Made by a program: the position numbers and the translations under genes | Part shown: positions 11,182 to 21,236 of the stretch, piece after piece | Numbering within the stretch: position 1 is the first letter of the stretch | How the letters are laid out: each line of letters starts with the position of its first letter | NCBI RefSeq assembly: GCF_018394335.1 | Contig: NZ_CP074572.1 | Location: 372,001 to 436,000, forward strand | Direction: 5' to 3' | Length of the DNA stretch: 64,000 nt | Origin: Shewanella dokdonensis | Lineage (GTDB): Bacteria; Pseudomonadota; Gammaproteobacteria; Enterobacterales; Shewanellaceae | Notes under the pieces: model-generated | What the model was told of the DNA's origin: nothing | The model's database searches: none | What the model saw: the letters and a program-made list of their open reading frames with translations, nothing else

Positions 11182-12245
11182 ATGAAATCAACATCCACCT
11201 TTGTTATTAACAGTATTGCTGCTGCCGCATTTGCTGGGCTTATGCTCAGTGGTTGTGGTGAAGAACAACAAACAAAAAAGAAGAGCAGTTTGCCATCCCA
11301 GTAGAAATTTCCACAGTAGCAGAAGGTCAGGTGTCTTCCTATTACAGCACCACTGCCACATTGGAAGCGCCAGAAGAAGCGAATGTTGCGACCCGGATTG
11401 CGGGCGTGATTGAACATATCTATGTGGAAGAAGGTGATCGCGTCACCAAAGGCCAAGTGCTGGCCAGGATTGATGCCCGTCAGCAACGTTATGAGTTGGC
11501 CCACAATGAAGCTGAAGTAAGGATCCTGTCGCAAGAACTGGAACGCTACAGAAAGATGAAAAACCCAGAATTCATCAGCGCTGACAGTGTGTCCAAACTG
11601 GAATACAGCCTGCAATCGGCGATTGCCCAGCGAGATCTGGCAGCGCTACAGGTGACAGAAAGCGAGATCCGCTCACCCATTGATGGCGTGATTGCCAGCC
11701 GTTTCGTCAAAGAAGGCAATATGGCCAAAGAGTTCGACAAACTGTTTTACCTTGTTCAGCAAGATGAGCTGTACGGCATCATGCATTTACCGGAACAACA
11801 GTTAGCCAGCCTGAAACTGGGACAGGAAGCCCAAGTCTACCGCAATAAAACAGACCATATTGCCGCAACGGTATTACGTATTAGTCCTGTGATTGATAGT
11901 ACCAGCGGCACCTTTAAAGTGACTCTGTCGGTGCCCAATCAGCAAAATCTCATGAAAGCCGGGATGTTCACCCGGGTACAACTGAAATACGACACCCATA
12001 ATGACGTGCCAGTCGTGCCATACAATGCCGTGATTAATCAAGATGATACTCAAGCGCTTTATGTCATTCAGGATGGCAAGGCACAACGCCGAGAAGTGAA
12101 GCTGGGATATCGCCAAGACGATAAAGTCGAGGTTATCAGCGGCATTAAACCTGGGGAGCAAGTCGTTGTACGCGGGCAGCATAACCTGAAAGACCAATCA
12201 CTGGTTGAAGTGTTGTCGCCATTAAGTCTTACCGCCGCCAAATAA
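11182..12245 (+). CDS. RND efflux periplasmic adaptor lipoprotein (one frameshift)
   Basis: Membrane-fusion (HlyD/AcrA-type) subunit that links the inner-membrane RND pumps encoded next to it with an outer-membrane channel. Start ATG at 11182 follows AAGGATCTTCAA. The first residues form a lipoprotein signal with lipobox LMLSGC, so the mature protein is predicted to be lipid-anchored. The frame breaks at the A6 run 11274-11279; one more A joins EEQQTKK to EEQFAIPVEISTVAEGQ. The main part has a split biotinyl-lipoyl domain (GVIEHIYVEEGDRVTKGQVLARID and TESEIRSPIDGVIASRFVKEGN), a short helical hairpin and a beta-barrel region. Repaired length about 354 aa. No outer-membrane channel gene is adjacent. 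Confidence 0.9.
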
Positions 12246-12263
12246 TTATCAAGGACTACTGCA

Positions 12264-15200
12264 ATGTCGATGATTGACACTTCGGTGAAACGTCCAGTCA
12301 CCGTCTGGATGTTTATGCTGGCTATTATCTTATTTGGGATGGTGGGATTCTCCCGGCTAGCCGTGAAGCTGCTGCCGGACTTAAGTTACCCTACCCTCAC
12401 TATCCGTACGCAATACAATGGCGCGGCGCCAGTAGAAGTTGAGCAGCTGGTAAGCAAACCGATTGAAGAAGCCGTAGGGATTGTTAAAGGTCTGCGCAAG
12501 ATCAGTTCAGTATCCCGTTCCGGCACCTCAGATGTCGCGTTGGAATTTGAATGGGGCACCAATATGGATCTCGCTGGACTGGAAGTCCGTGAAAAGCTCG
12601 ATACCATAGAACTGCCACTGGATATAGACAAACCGGTACTGTTACGTTTTAACCCCAACCTCGACCCCATCATGCGTCTGGCATTACCGGCGAAAGATGG
12701 CAGTGAAGCAGAACTGAAACGACTGCGCACTTACGCCGAAGAGGAGCTAAAGCGCGAGCTGGAAACCCTGCCCGGCGTGGCATCGGTTCGTTTGTCGGGT
12801 GGACTGGAACAGGAAATCCACATTCTGTTAAACCAGCAGAAACTGTCACAGTTAAACCTGAGCAGCGAACTCATTAAACAGCGTATTGCTGAAGAAAATA
12901 TCAACCTGTCTGCCGGGAAAGTGGTTCAGGGTGACAAAGAGTATCTGGTAAGAACAGTTAACCAATTCCGTAACCTCAGCGAATTAGCCAACATTATCGT
13001 CTATAAAAATGGCACAACCTTAGTGCGCTTAGGAGATATTGCCCAGGTGACTGATGGCTTTAAAGAGCGTTCGGACATCACCCGTATTGGCGGTAAAGAA
13101 TCCATTGAACTGGCGCTTTACAAAGAAGGGGATGCCAATACAGTTGCGGTTGCTCAGAAGGTACGGCAACAACTGCAACGGATGCAGGTGCAAGCGGCCA
13201 AAACCGGCGCGCCAGTACCGGAAGTGATCTACGATCAATCGGAATTTATTGAAAGCGCCGTCAGTGAAGTCACCTCCTCCGCGTTAATCGGCAGCCTGCT
13301 GGCGATGTTGGTGATCTACCTGTTTCTGCGAGACATCATCCCCACACTGATCATCTCTATCTCCATTCCATTTTCCGTCATCGCCACCTTTAACATGATG
13401 TATTTTGCCGGACTCAGCCTGAACATTATGTCACTGGGCGGCATCGCACTGGCGGTAGGATTATTGGTGGATAACGCTATTGTGGTACTGGAAAACATCG
13501 ACCGTTGTAAAGCAAGCGGCATGAACCGGCTTGATGCTGCCGTGACCGGAACCCGTGAAGTGGCCGGCGCGATCACCGCATCGACACTGACCACGTTGGC
13601 GGTGTTTGTCCCCTTGATTTTTGTGGATGGTATTGCCGGAGCCCTGTTCAAGGATCAAGCACTCACCGTCACCTTTGCGTTATTAGCCTCACTGTTGGTG
13701 GCACTGACCTCAATTCCAATGCTGGCTTCCCGCGAAGGTTTCAAAACATTACCGCCCTTGGTTAAACACCTGCCTAAACCGCTTCCTGCCAGTCGCTGGG
13801 GAAAAGTCCGCTATTACAGCGCTACCGTCTTTGCCCTGCCGTTCACGCTGTTGTTGAACTGGCTGCCAAGAGCGCTGATGACAGTTAGTTTGCTGCTGCT
13901 AAGATTGTGCAGTTGGTTAGCGGGTTTAGTGATGCGGCCACTGTCAGCAGTATTCAACGCTGGTTATCGGTTGTTAGCCCATGTTTATCAACCTCTGCTA
14001 AACAGTGCGTTACAGCACAAAGCTTTAACGATAACGATTGCGCTGCTGTTTACCGCATCAGCAGGCTTGCTGGTAAACCGCCTAGGCATGCAGTTGATCC
14101 CACCGATGAATCAAGGCGAATTCTATGTAGAAATCTTGCTGCCGCCAGGCACTGAAGTCAGCCATACCGATAAAGTGTTGCAGCAACTGGCATCCGTTAT
14201 CAGCGACGATAAAGCGGTAAAACATGCCTACAGCCAAGCGGGCAGTGGCGGCTTGATGACCTCAGACACCAGTCGCGGCGGCGAGAACTGGGGGCGATTA
14301 CAGGTGGTGTTGGCCGATCACCATGCCTTTAATGAAGTTGCCGCCAAACTGAGAGCCCGCGCTAAAACCATCCCGGAACTGGAAGCTAATATCAAGTTTC
14401 CAGAATTATTCAGCTTCAAGACACCGCTGGAAATCGAACTCAGTGGCTATGAACTTGGGCCATTAAAACAAAGCGCTGATGCGTTGGTAAAAGCATTGGG
14501 AACAGACCCGCGCTTTACCGACATCAACAGCACGCTGCGTGATGGTCAGCCGGAGATCAGTATCCGTTTTGATCATGCCCGTATTGCAGCACTGGGCATG
14601 GACGCCCCCACGATTGCCGCGCGAATTGCCCAACGTGTAGGTGGCACAGTCGCCAGTAAATATACCCTGCGCGAACGTAAAATCGACATTCTGGTACGCA
14701 GCGAGGCAGACGAGCGACGGCAGATAAGTGATATCGGCGCCATGCTGATCAACCCCGACAGCACCCACCCTCTGCCATTAAGTGCGGTCGCCGATGTGGA
14801 ACTGACGCTCGGCCCCTCAGCGATTAACCGCATCAGTCAACAGCGGGTCGCGATTGTCTCTGCCAACCTGGCTTATGGCGATCTTAATCAAGCGGTTGCC
14901 AATGCCCGCCAGTTACTGGCAAAAGTGCCTATGTCAGCCTCAGTGCAAACTCGCTTCGGCGGTCAAAATGAAGAGATGGAAAGCTCCTTCACTTCACTAA
15001 AGATTGCCCTGTTGCTGGCGGTATTTCTGGTGTACATCGTTATGGCCAGCCAGTTTGAATCCTTGCTGCATCCGCTATTGATCCTGATGGCGGTTCCCAT
15101 GGCGCTGAGCGGCAGTATCTATGGTCTGTGGCTGACCGGCAGTCAACTGTCTGTCATTGTCTTTATTGGTCTGATCATGTTGGCGGGGATCGTGGTCAAC

Positions 15201-15527
15201 AACGCCATTGTGCTGGTCGATCGCATCAACCAGCAACGTGCAGCCGGCGTTGAAAAACTCACCGCAATCCGCGAGGCCGCAGCATCGCGATTACGGCCAA
15301 TCCTAATGACTACTTTGACCACTACACTGGGATTGCTGCCGATGGCAATCGGTTTAGGTGATGGTGCAGAAGTCCGTGCGCCTATGGCCATTACCGTGAT
15401 CTTTGGTCTGAGCCTCTCGACCCTGCTGACCTTAGTGGTCATTCCGGTGTTGTACGCCCTGTTTGACCGTAAAACTTACGAGGCGAGTGCTGATCCAGCC
15501 GCCAAGATCACAGGAGCGCAAGCATGA
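12264..15527 (+). CDS. RND family efflux transporter, HAE1-like, with an extended central loop
   Basis: Inner-membrane proton-driven resistance-nodulation-division pump. It opens MSMIDTSVKRPVTVWMFMLA, typical of HAE1 pumps, and shows the conserved TM4 segment GIALAVGLLVDNAIVVLENI and the second-half equivalent GLIMLAGIVVNNAIVLVDRI. It is 1087 aa, roughly 50-60 more than usual. The excess lies at about residues 490-580, between TM6 and TM7, where extra hydrophobic stretches occur (FALPFTLLLNWLPRALM and LLLLRLCSWLAGLVM). It lies 18 bp after the adaptor gene and overlaps the next pump gene by four bases, so the three are one operon. Substrates cannot be inferred. Confidence 0.93.
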   Translation: MSMIDTSVKRPVTVWMFMLAIILFGMVGFSRLAVKLLPDLSYPTLTIRTQYNGAAPVEVEQLVSKPIEEAVGIVKGLRKISSVSRSGTSDVALEFEWGTNMDLAGLEVREKLDTIELPLDIDKPVLLRFNPNLDPIMRLALPAKDGSEAELKRLRTYAEEELKRELETLPGVASVRLSGGLEQEIHILLNQQKLSQLNLSSELIKQRIAEENINLSAGKVVQGDKEYLVRTVNQFRNLSELANIIVYKNGTTLVRLGDIAQVTDGFKERSDITRIGGKESIELALYKEGDANTVAVAQKVRQQLQRMQVQAAKTGAPVPEVIYDQSEFIESAVSEVTSSALIGSLLAMLVIYLFLRDIIPTLIISISIPFSVIATFNMMYFAGLSLNIMSLGGIALAVGLLVDNAIVVLENIDRCKASGMNRLDAAVTGTREVAGAITASTLTTLAVFVPLIFVDGIAGALFKDQALTVTFALLASLLVALTSIPMLASREGFKTLPPLVKHLPKPLPASRWGKVRYYSATVFALPFTLLLNWLPRALMTVSLLLLRLCSWLAGLVMRPLSAVFNAGYRLLAHVYQPLLNSALQHKALTITIALLFTASAGLLVNRLGMQLIPPMNQGEFYVEILLPPGTEVSHTDKVLQQLASVISDDKAVKHAYSQAGSGGLMTSDTSRGGENWGRLQVVLADHHAFNEVAAKLRARAKTIPELEANIKFPELFSFKTPLEIELSGYELGPLKQSADALVKALGTDPRFTDINSTLRDGQPEISIRFDHARIAALGMDAPTIAARIAQRVGGTVASKYTLRERKIDILVRSEADERRQISDIGAMLINPDSTHPLPLSAVADVELTLGPSAINRISQQRVAIVSANLAYGDLNQAVANARQLLAKVPMSASVQTRFGGQNEEMESSFTSLKIALLLAVFLVYIVMASQFESLLHPLLILMAVPMALSGSIYGLWLTGSQLSVIVFIGLIMLAGIVVNNAIVLVDRINQQRAAGVEKLTAIREAAASRLRPILMTTLTTTLGLLPMAIGLGDGAEVRAPMAITVIFGLSLSTLLTLVVIPVLYALFDRKTYEASADPAAKITGAQA

Positions 15528-18500
15528 ACCTGACGGAATTGGCATTAAAGCGCCCGGTCACCACCAGCATGTTTTTTATGGCAATCCTGCTATTTGGTAT
15601 GGCCGCTGCACGCATGCTGCCTTTGGAGATGCTACCGGGTATTGATATTCCAGAAATCGATGTGCAAGTGCCCTACAAAGGTTCCTCTCCGGCCGAAGTT
15701 GAGCGCGATATCACCAACGTGCTAGAAGAATCCTTAGCCACTATGGGCGGCGTGGATGAGCTGAAATCGAAATCCAGCCAAGATGGCAGTGAGATCGAAA
15801 TCAAAATGAAATGGGGTGAAAACGTTGCCACTCGCAGCCTAGAAGCCCGTGAGAAAATAGATGCCGTGCGGCATCTGTTGCCCGATGATGTGGAACGGGT
15901 GTTGATCCAGCAATTTTCTACTGCCGATATGCCGGTACTGACGGTTCGCATCTCCAGTGACCGCGAGCTGTCGGCAGCATTCGATCTGCTGGATAAACAG
16001 CTGCGCAGGCCACTCGAACGGGTGGATGGCGTCTCTAAAGTCACCCTCTACGGGGTTGATCAGAAACAGATTGAGGTGCGTATAGACGCGCAGCGACTGG
16101 CCGCCAGTGGCATTGAACTGCCACAATTGCGTAAGCAGTTACTGCGGGAAAACTTTATTATCAGCGGTGGTAACCTGCGTGATGATGGCGTGCTGTATCA
16201 AGTATCGCCCAAAGGGGAATTCCGTAATCTCGACGAAATCGGTGCGCTGACCATCGCCCCCGGACTACATCTTGGCGATGTGGCAGATATCCGATTTGCA
16301 CTGCCGGAACGTACCCAAGGCCGTCATCTGGATCAGAAATACGCAGTTGGACTGGATATTTTTAAAGAATCTGGCGCCAATCTGGTGGATGTATCCAGCA
16401 AAGTCATCAAAGTCATCGATGCGGTCAAGCAGGATCAGCAATTCCGCGGTATCAAGCTGTTCATTATGGATAACCAGGGACTGGAAGTTGAATCCTCGCT
16501 GCATGAACTGTTGATGTCTGGATTAATCGGTGCCCTGCTGTCATTTGTGGTGTTGTATCTGTTTTTGCGCAACCTGCCGATGACGCTGATAGTGGTGTCA
16601 TCAGTGCCTATCTCTATTGGATTAACACTGGCCGGCATGTACTTCTTTGGTTACAGCCTCAACGTGTTGTCGATGATGGGCTTACTGCTAGCCATTGGCA
16701 TGTTGATCGATAACGCCGTGGTGGTCTCTGAAAGCGTACTGCAAGAACAGCAACACCATCACGGTGGCATCCAAGGGATTATTGCCGGGGTTGATAAAGT
16801 CTCGCTAGCAGTGCTGGCGGGCACACTCACCACCGCGATTGTCTTTCTGCCGAATATTTTTGGTGTCAAAGTTCAGCTTACCGTGATGCTGGAACACGTT
16901 GCGGTTGCCATCTGTATCTCATTAGCAGCCTCGCTGTTGGTAGCCAAAACATTGATTCCGCTGCTGCTGGCACATATTAAACTGAAAAAAGAAATCGTCG
17001 ATGCGACACCACCGAAAATGCAACGGCATTATCAGCGCAGCCTTGATTGGGTATTGCTACACCCTAAAACCTCTACCTTGATCGCCGTGTTAATTTTACT
17101 GTCCACTGCCATACCACTGCAATTAGTACAAAAAGACAACCAGGACAGCGACAGCACCGAACGCATGTACATCAACTATCAGGTAGAAGGTCGCCACAGC
17201 CTGCAAGTTACAGAAGCCATGGTCAATCAGATGGAACAGTACCTGTACGCCAATAAAGAGAAGTTTCATATTGACGCGGTATACAGCTACTACGCCACCG
17301 ATGAGGCTAGCTCGGTCATTCTGCTGCAACCAGACTTACCGATAGAAGTTGATGCGTTGAAAAAACAGATCCGCGAAGGTTTTCCCAAATATGCCTTTGC
17401 TAAACCCCAGTTTGGCTGGGGCGATGATACCTCTGGCGTACGCGTAACTTTGACCGGGCGCTCCACCAGCGAACTTATCCGCCTCAGCCAGCAGGTGATC
17501 CCCTTGCTGTCACATATTAAGGGATTGCAGGATGTCCGTTCAGAACTGAACGGCTCACAGCAGGAAGTGGTGATCCACATTGACCGTGAATTAGCGGCAC
17601 GTATTGGCTTAAAGCTGAATGATATTGCCAGCACTATCGGCACCGCCTTACGTGGTAGCCAACTTCGCTCATTTCGGCATGATCCCAGTGGCGAGCTACG
17701 TATTGAGCTGCTGTATGGCAAGCAATGGCAACAATCGCTGGAAACCTTGAAGCAACTCCCGGTCGCGAGAATCGGCGATAAAGTATTTACTCTCAGCAAT
17801 ATTGCCGCCATCCAGATCGTGCCTAGGTTCGATGTTATCCGTCACTACAATCGCGAAACCGCGCTCTCGATAGGTGCGAATCTCGAAGGCATCAGCATGG
17901 AACAGGCGCAGAAAGAGATCACGCTAGTCATGCAACACGTGAATTTCCCTGATGGCTATCGTTTTTCCTTAACTGGCGGTTTTGAAAAACAGGATGAAGA
18001 ACAGTCAGTAATGCTGGTGAATATGTTGTTGGCCGTTGCCATGATCTACATCGTCATGGCCGCCCTATTTGAGTCACTGTTACTGCCCAGTGCCATCATC
18101 ACCAGCATTTTGTTCTCCATCACCGGGGTGTTCTGGGCGCTGCTGCTCACTCACACGCCTATGTCTATCATGGCAATGATTGGTATCTTGGTATTGATGG
18201 GCATTGTCGTTAATAACGGCATAGTGTTGGTAGACCAGATAAATCAGATGACACCGGAACTAGATGCGCTATCCAAGGTGATATCCGATGTCTGTATCAC
18301 CCGTCTGCGGCCAGTACTGATGACGGTTGGGACTACCATTCTCGGTCTGGTGCCGCTGGCAGTAGGCCAGACACAAATCGGTGCGGGGGCCGGCTTATGC
18401 GCCAATGGCCATCGCCATCATTGGTGGGCTGAGCTTTTCTACCTTAACGAGTTTGTACTTGGTACCACTGTGTTATCAGGCGTTTTACCGCATGCGTCAT

Positions 18501-18563
18501 GCAAGTGCCATGTATTTTGGTCACTCATTGCAGCTAAGCCGCCGACTATTACCTTGGACCTAA
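15524..18563 (+). CDS. Second RND efflux transporter of the operon (frameshift near the C-terminus)
   Basis: A second inner-membrane RND permease, starting in an ATGA overlap with the preceding pump; such tandem pumps often form mixed trimers, as known for MdtBC (inference here). It shows LLLAIGMLIDNAVVVSESVL and GILVLMGIVVNNGIVLVDQI, the conserved TM4 and TM10 regions. The frame breaks at the G5 run 18385-18389. Removing one G gives IGAGPAYAPMAIAIIGGLSFST, the normal last membrane segments, and a stop at 18561-18563, so about 1012 aa. Without the repair the ORF runs on to 18577 with nonsense sequence that enters the terminator. Confidence 0.92.
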
Positions 18564-18576
18564 AGTTGTTGCACTG

Positions 18577-18601
18577 AAAAAGCTGCTGCGGCAGCTTTTT
18601 T
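18577..18601 (+). terminator. Terminator of the RND operon
   Basis: AAAAAGCTGC and GCAGCTTTTTT form a stem around a short TGCG loop, 13 bp after the repaired stop of the second pump. Confidence 0.85.
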
Positions 18602-18666
18602 GTTGGCGATTCCAGCGCGGAACAGTATTGTGTTCTCTATAAATATGGCAACTTAAGGAAAAGGCC

Positions 18667-19560
18667 GTGACATCCAGACGATTAACAAGCGTATTCCAGT
18701 TCTTGGGTTATTTACTCTTAGCAACATTTATCCCGCTTCCAACGGCCTTGGCTGCTGATGCAAACGCCTTTGCCGACGTGACGGTTAAACTGACTGAACT
18801 CACGCCTGGGCGCTATATGCTAGAAGGCGCAGGCGGCAACCTCGGGGTAAGTGTTGGCAAGGACGGCATACTGCTCATTGATACGCAATATGCGCCCATG
18901 ACCGATAAGATTATGGCGGCACTGCGACAGCTGCAAGAAGGTTTCCCCAAGTACGTTATCAATACCCATTTCCATGCAGATCATACGGGTGGCAACCATT
19001 ATTTTGGCGAACATGGCGCGACTATCATGGCGCAAACAAATGTCCTGACGCGGCTGACAGAACAACAAGCGCCCGCGAAAGCCTTACCGGTATTGGCTTT
19101 TGACCAAGAACTGGCGGTTCACATCAACAACCAGAACATGCGCTTACTGCATCTTGGGCCAGCCCATACTGACGGAGACACCATAGTGCTTTGGCACGAT
19201 GGCAAAGTGCTGCATGCGGGCGATCTGTTTTTTAAAGATCGCTTCCCGTTTATTGATCTCGAACATGGCGGCTCAGTGCTGGGCTACCGTGATGCGGTTG
19301 CCAAAATGCTAGAGCTGACCGAAGACGATACTAAAATTATTCCGGGTCACGGTTCGCTGGCTTCCCGTGCCGACTTGCTGCGCTTTAAACATATGTTGGA
19401 TGACTGTATCAACTGGATGCAAGATGGCAAACGTGTCAATAAAACAGTGGCGGAGATGCTAGCAACACCGTTACCTGAACGCTGGCAGAACTGGGGCTGG
19501 AACTTTATACCCAAAGAACGTTGGATCCGCACGCTGTACCAGGGACTACCGGCCCATTAA
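18667..19560 (+). CDS. Exported metallo-beta-lactamase-fold hydrolase
   Basis: Predicted periplasmic zinc hydrolase. Start is GTG at 18667, behind TAAGGAAAAGGCC. The first 30 residues form a cleavable signal peptide (FLGYLLLATFIPLPTALA). Metal ligands of the fold are present in order: HFHADHTGGN (about residue 101), GPAHTDGDTIV (about 165), HAGDLFF (about 185) and IPGHG (about 230). Length 297 aa suits soluble members close to subclass B3 or SoxH/quinoprotein-relay proteins. Whether it hydrolyses beta-lactams, thioesters or something else is not visible. It is a single gene between the RND operon and a regulator. Confidence 0.88.
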   Translation: MTSRRLTSVFQFLGYLLLATFIPLPTALAADANAFADVTVKLTELTPGRYMLEGAGGNLGVSVGKDGILLIDTQYAPMTDKIMAALRQLQEGFPKYVINTHFHADHTGGNHYFGEHGATIMAQTNVLTRLTEQQAPAKALPVLAFDQELAVHINNQNMRLLHLGPAHTDGDTIVLWHDGKVLHAGDLFFKDRFPFIDLEHGGSVLGYRDAVAKMLELTEDDTKIIPGHGSLASRADLLRFKHMLDDCINWMQDGKRVNKTVAEMLATPLPERWQNWGWNFIPKERWIRTLYQGLPAH

Positions 19561-19652
19561 AAACTCACAAAATACGGTGGTTAGTATTTGTTGCCACCGT
19601 AAACCTTTCCTAAAATTTATAACATGAAGGGCTAACTACACCCGAAAACGCT

Positions 19653-21021
19653 ATGGACCAGCCTGGTAAGTGCCCTCCTGATGGGAGTAAGGTCTGGAAG
19701 CGTTGCTTATTAGTGTTGGATCCTGATCTCAGCCTACGGGAGTGCAGTGAGAAACTGAAAAGTACGGCTTGGTGTTGCCAACATGCCACCTCAGCGGCAC
19801 AGGCGTTGGTGCATCTGCAACAACACGACATCAGCGTAGCAGTAGCGGCCATTCACAGTGGTAACCAGCAGTATCTTGCCAAAGAGATTGCGCTTATCCA
19901 GCGCCAGTATCCACAAATACACTGGCTAGCCATCACCGACAATACGCTCGATCAACGCTGTAGTTGGTTACTTTCGGCCAACTTTATCGATTATTATCAT
20001 CACCCCTGGATTGGAATCGTTTTGCCGATACCCTTGGGCATATGTGGGGCATGACACAGTTGATGTCACCAACCCCGCAACATAAACCAACAGATAAGCG
20101 CGTGCCGATAATACAAGGAGAGCATCCTTTATTGCAGCAGCTACGCAATAATCTACATAAATTTGGCAACTCAGATGAAACCGTATTGCTCAGTGGTGAA
20201 ACGGGTTCCGGCAAGGGACTGTGCGCCCGCTGGCTGCATCATCTGTCCCGTCGCCGTGATGGTCCATTCATCACTATTAATTGTGGGGCATTGCCTGCCG
20301 GACTGATCCACTCAACGCTTTTTGGCCATGAAAAAGGCGCATTTACCGGTGCCGATAAACGTTACATTGGTCATCTGGAACAAGCAGATAATGGCACACT
20401 CTTTCTGGACGAAATCGCGGATCTACCATTAGATCTTCAGGTCAACCTGCTGCATTTTTGGATGATAAGCAGATCACCCGCATTGGTGGTAACACTTTGC
20501 TGCCCATTGATTGTCGGCTGTTATTTGCCTCGCATCAGGATCTGGAAAGCGCCATTGAAGAGGGACGCTTCCGAGAAGATCTTTATCATCGCATTAATGT
20601 TTTGAGGTTACATGTACCCAGCTTGCGGCAATATAGTGAGGAAGTCACACTGCTGGCTCGCCAGTTCCTTGAAGATTGCCTCGTTTCTGGGCAGCAATTG
20701 CAATTTAGTGACGATGCGGTCAGTGCCATGCAGCACTACGACTGGCCGGGCAATGTGCGCGAGTTGCGTAACCGTATTCGCCGTGCTGTCGTCATGAGTG
20801 ATGACAACATTATCAGCGCCAAATTACTTGGTCTGGAATCATCGCTGAACCCCCACCAACAATGTGCAGACCTGGCCGACCGCCGTGACGAACTAGATAC
20901 CGAAGTCCTACTAAAAGCCATTACCGATAATAAACACAATATTTCTGCCGCCGCTCGGGCACTCAATATTTCCCGGGCAACCTTTTACCGCCTGTTAAAG
21001 AAGTGCCACATTCGCCCCTGA
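19653..21021 (+). CDS. VpsR-like sigma-54-dependent regulator with degenerate receiver (two frameshifts)
   Basis: Bacterial enhancer-binding protein. Residues 1-130 resemble a response-regulator receiver, but the strand expected to end in the phospho-acceptor Asp reads [11 protein letters not shown], so phosphorylation is unlikely; this pattern and the WLA...NF..D spacing recall Vibrio VpsR. The AAA+ domain has Walker A GETGSGKG (about 181), an intact sigma-54-contacting GAFTGA loop (about 228) and Walker [14 protein letters not shown] Fis-type HTH ends the protein ([20 protein letters not shown]). Frameshifts lie at the C4 run 20003-20006 and the T5 run 20455-20459; adding one base at each gives about 456 aa, with [15 protein letters not shown] and [15 protein letters not shown] across the joints. 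It may control the secreted proteins downstream. Start choice is uncertain, with no clear ribosome-binding site. Confidence 0.85.
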
Positions 21022-21236
21022 ACATATGTGTCATTGTTGCTTCGCGTTTGCTACATGCCGTTTCATTTCTGAGACACAAATTACTCAAAAAAGAATAAAT
21101 AATTTTATATTTCACCATGTTAAATAATGGTTCAACGCTTGCTTTATCGCTGATGTTTAGCTGCGGAATTCTAGTATGCAGAGGTTTGCAGGGTGCAACG
21201 AGATTCCGTTTAACATCACACAGAGAGGAGCATGCT

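Noticed and set aside
21160..21200. Sigma-54 promoter upstream of the secreted protein (AGG-N10-TGC spacing)
   Set aside because: Only the GG and GC doublets match; the rest of the TGGCAC/TTGC consensus is absent.
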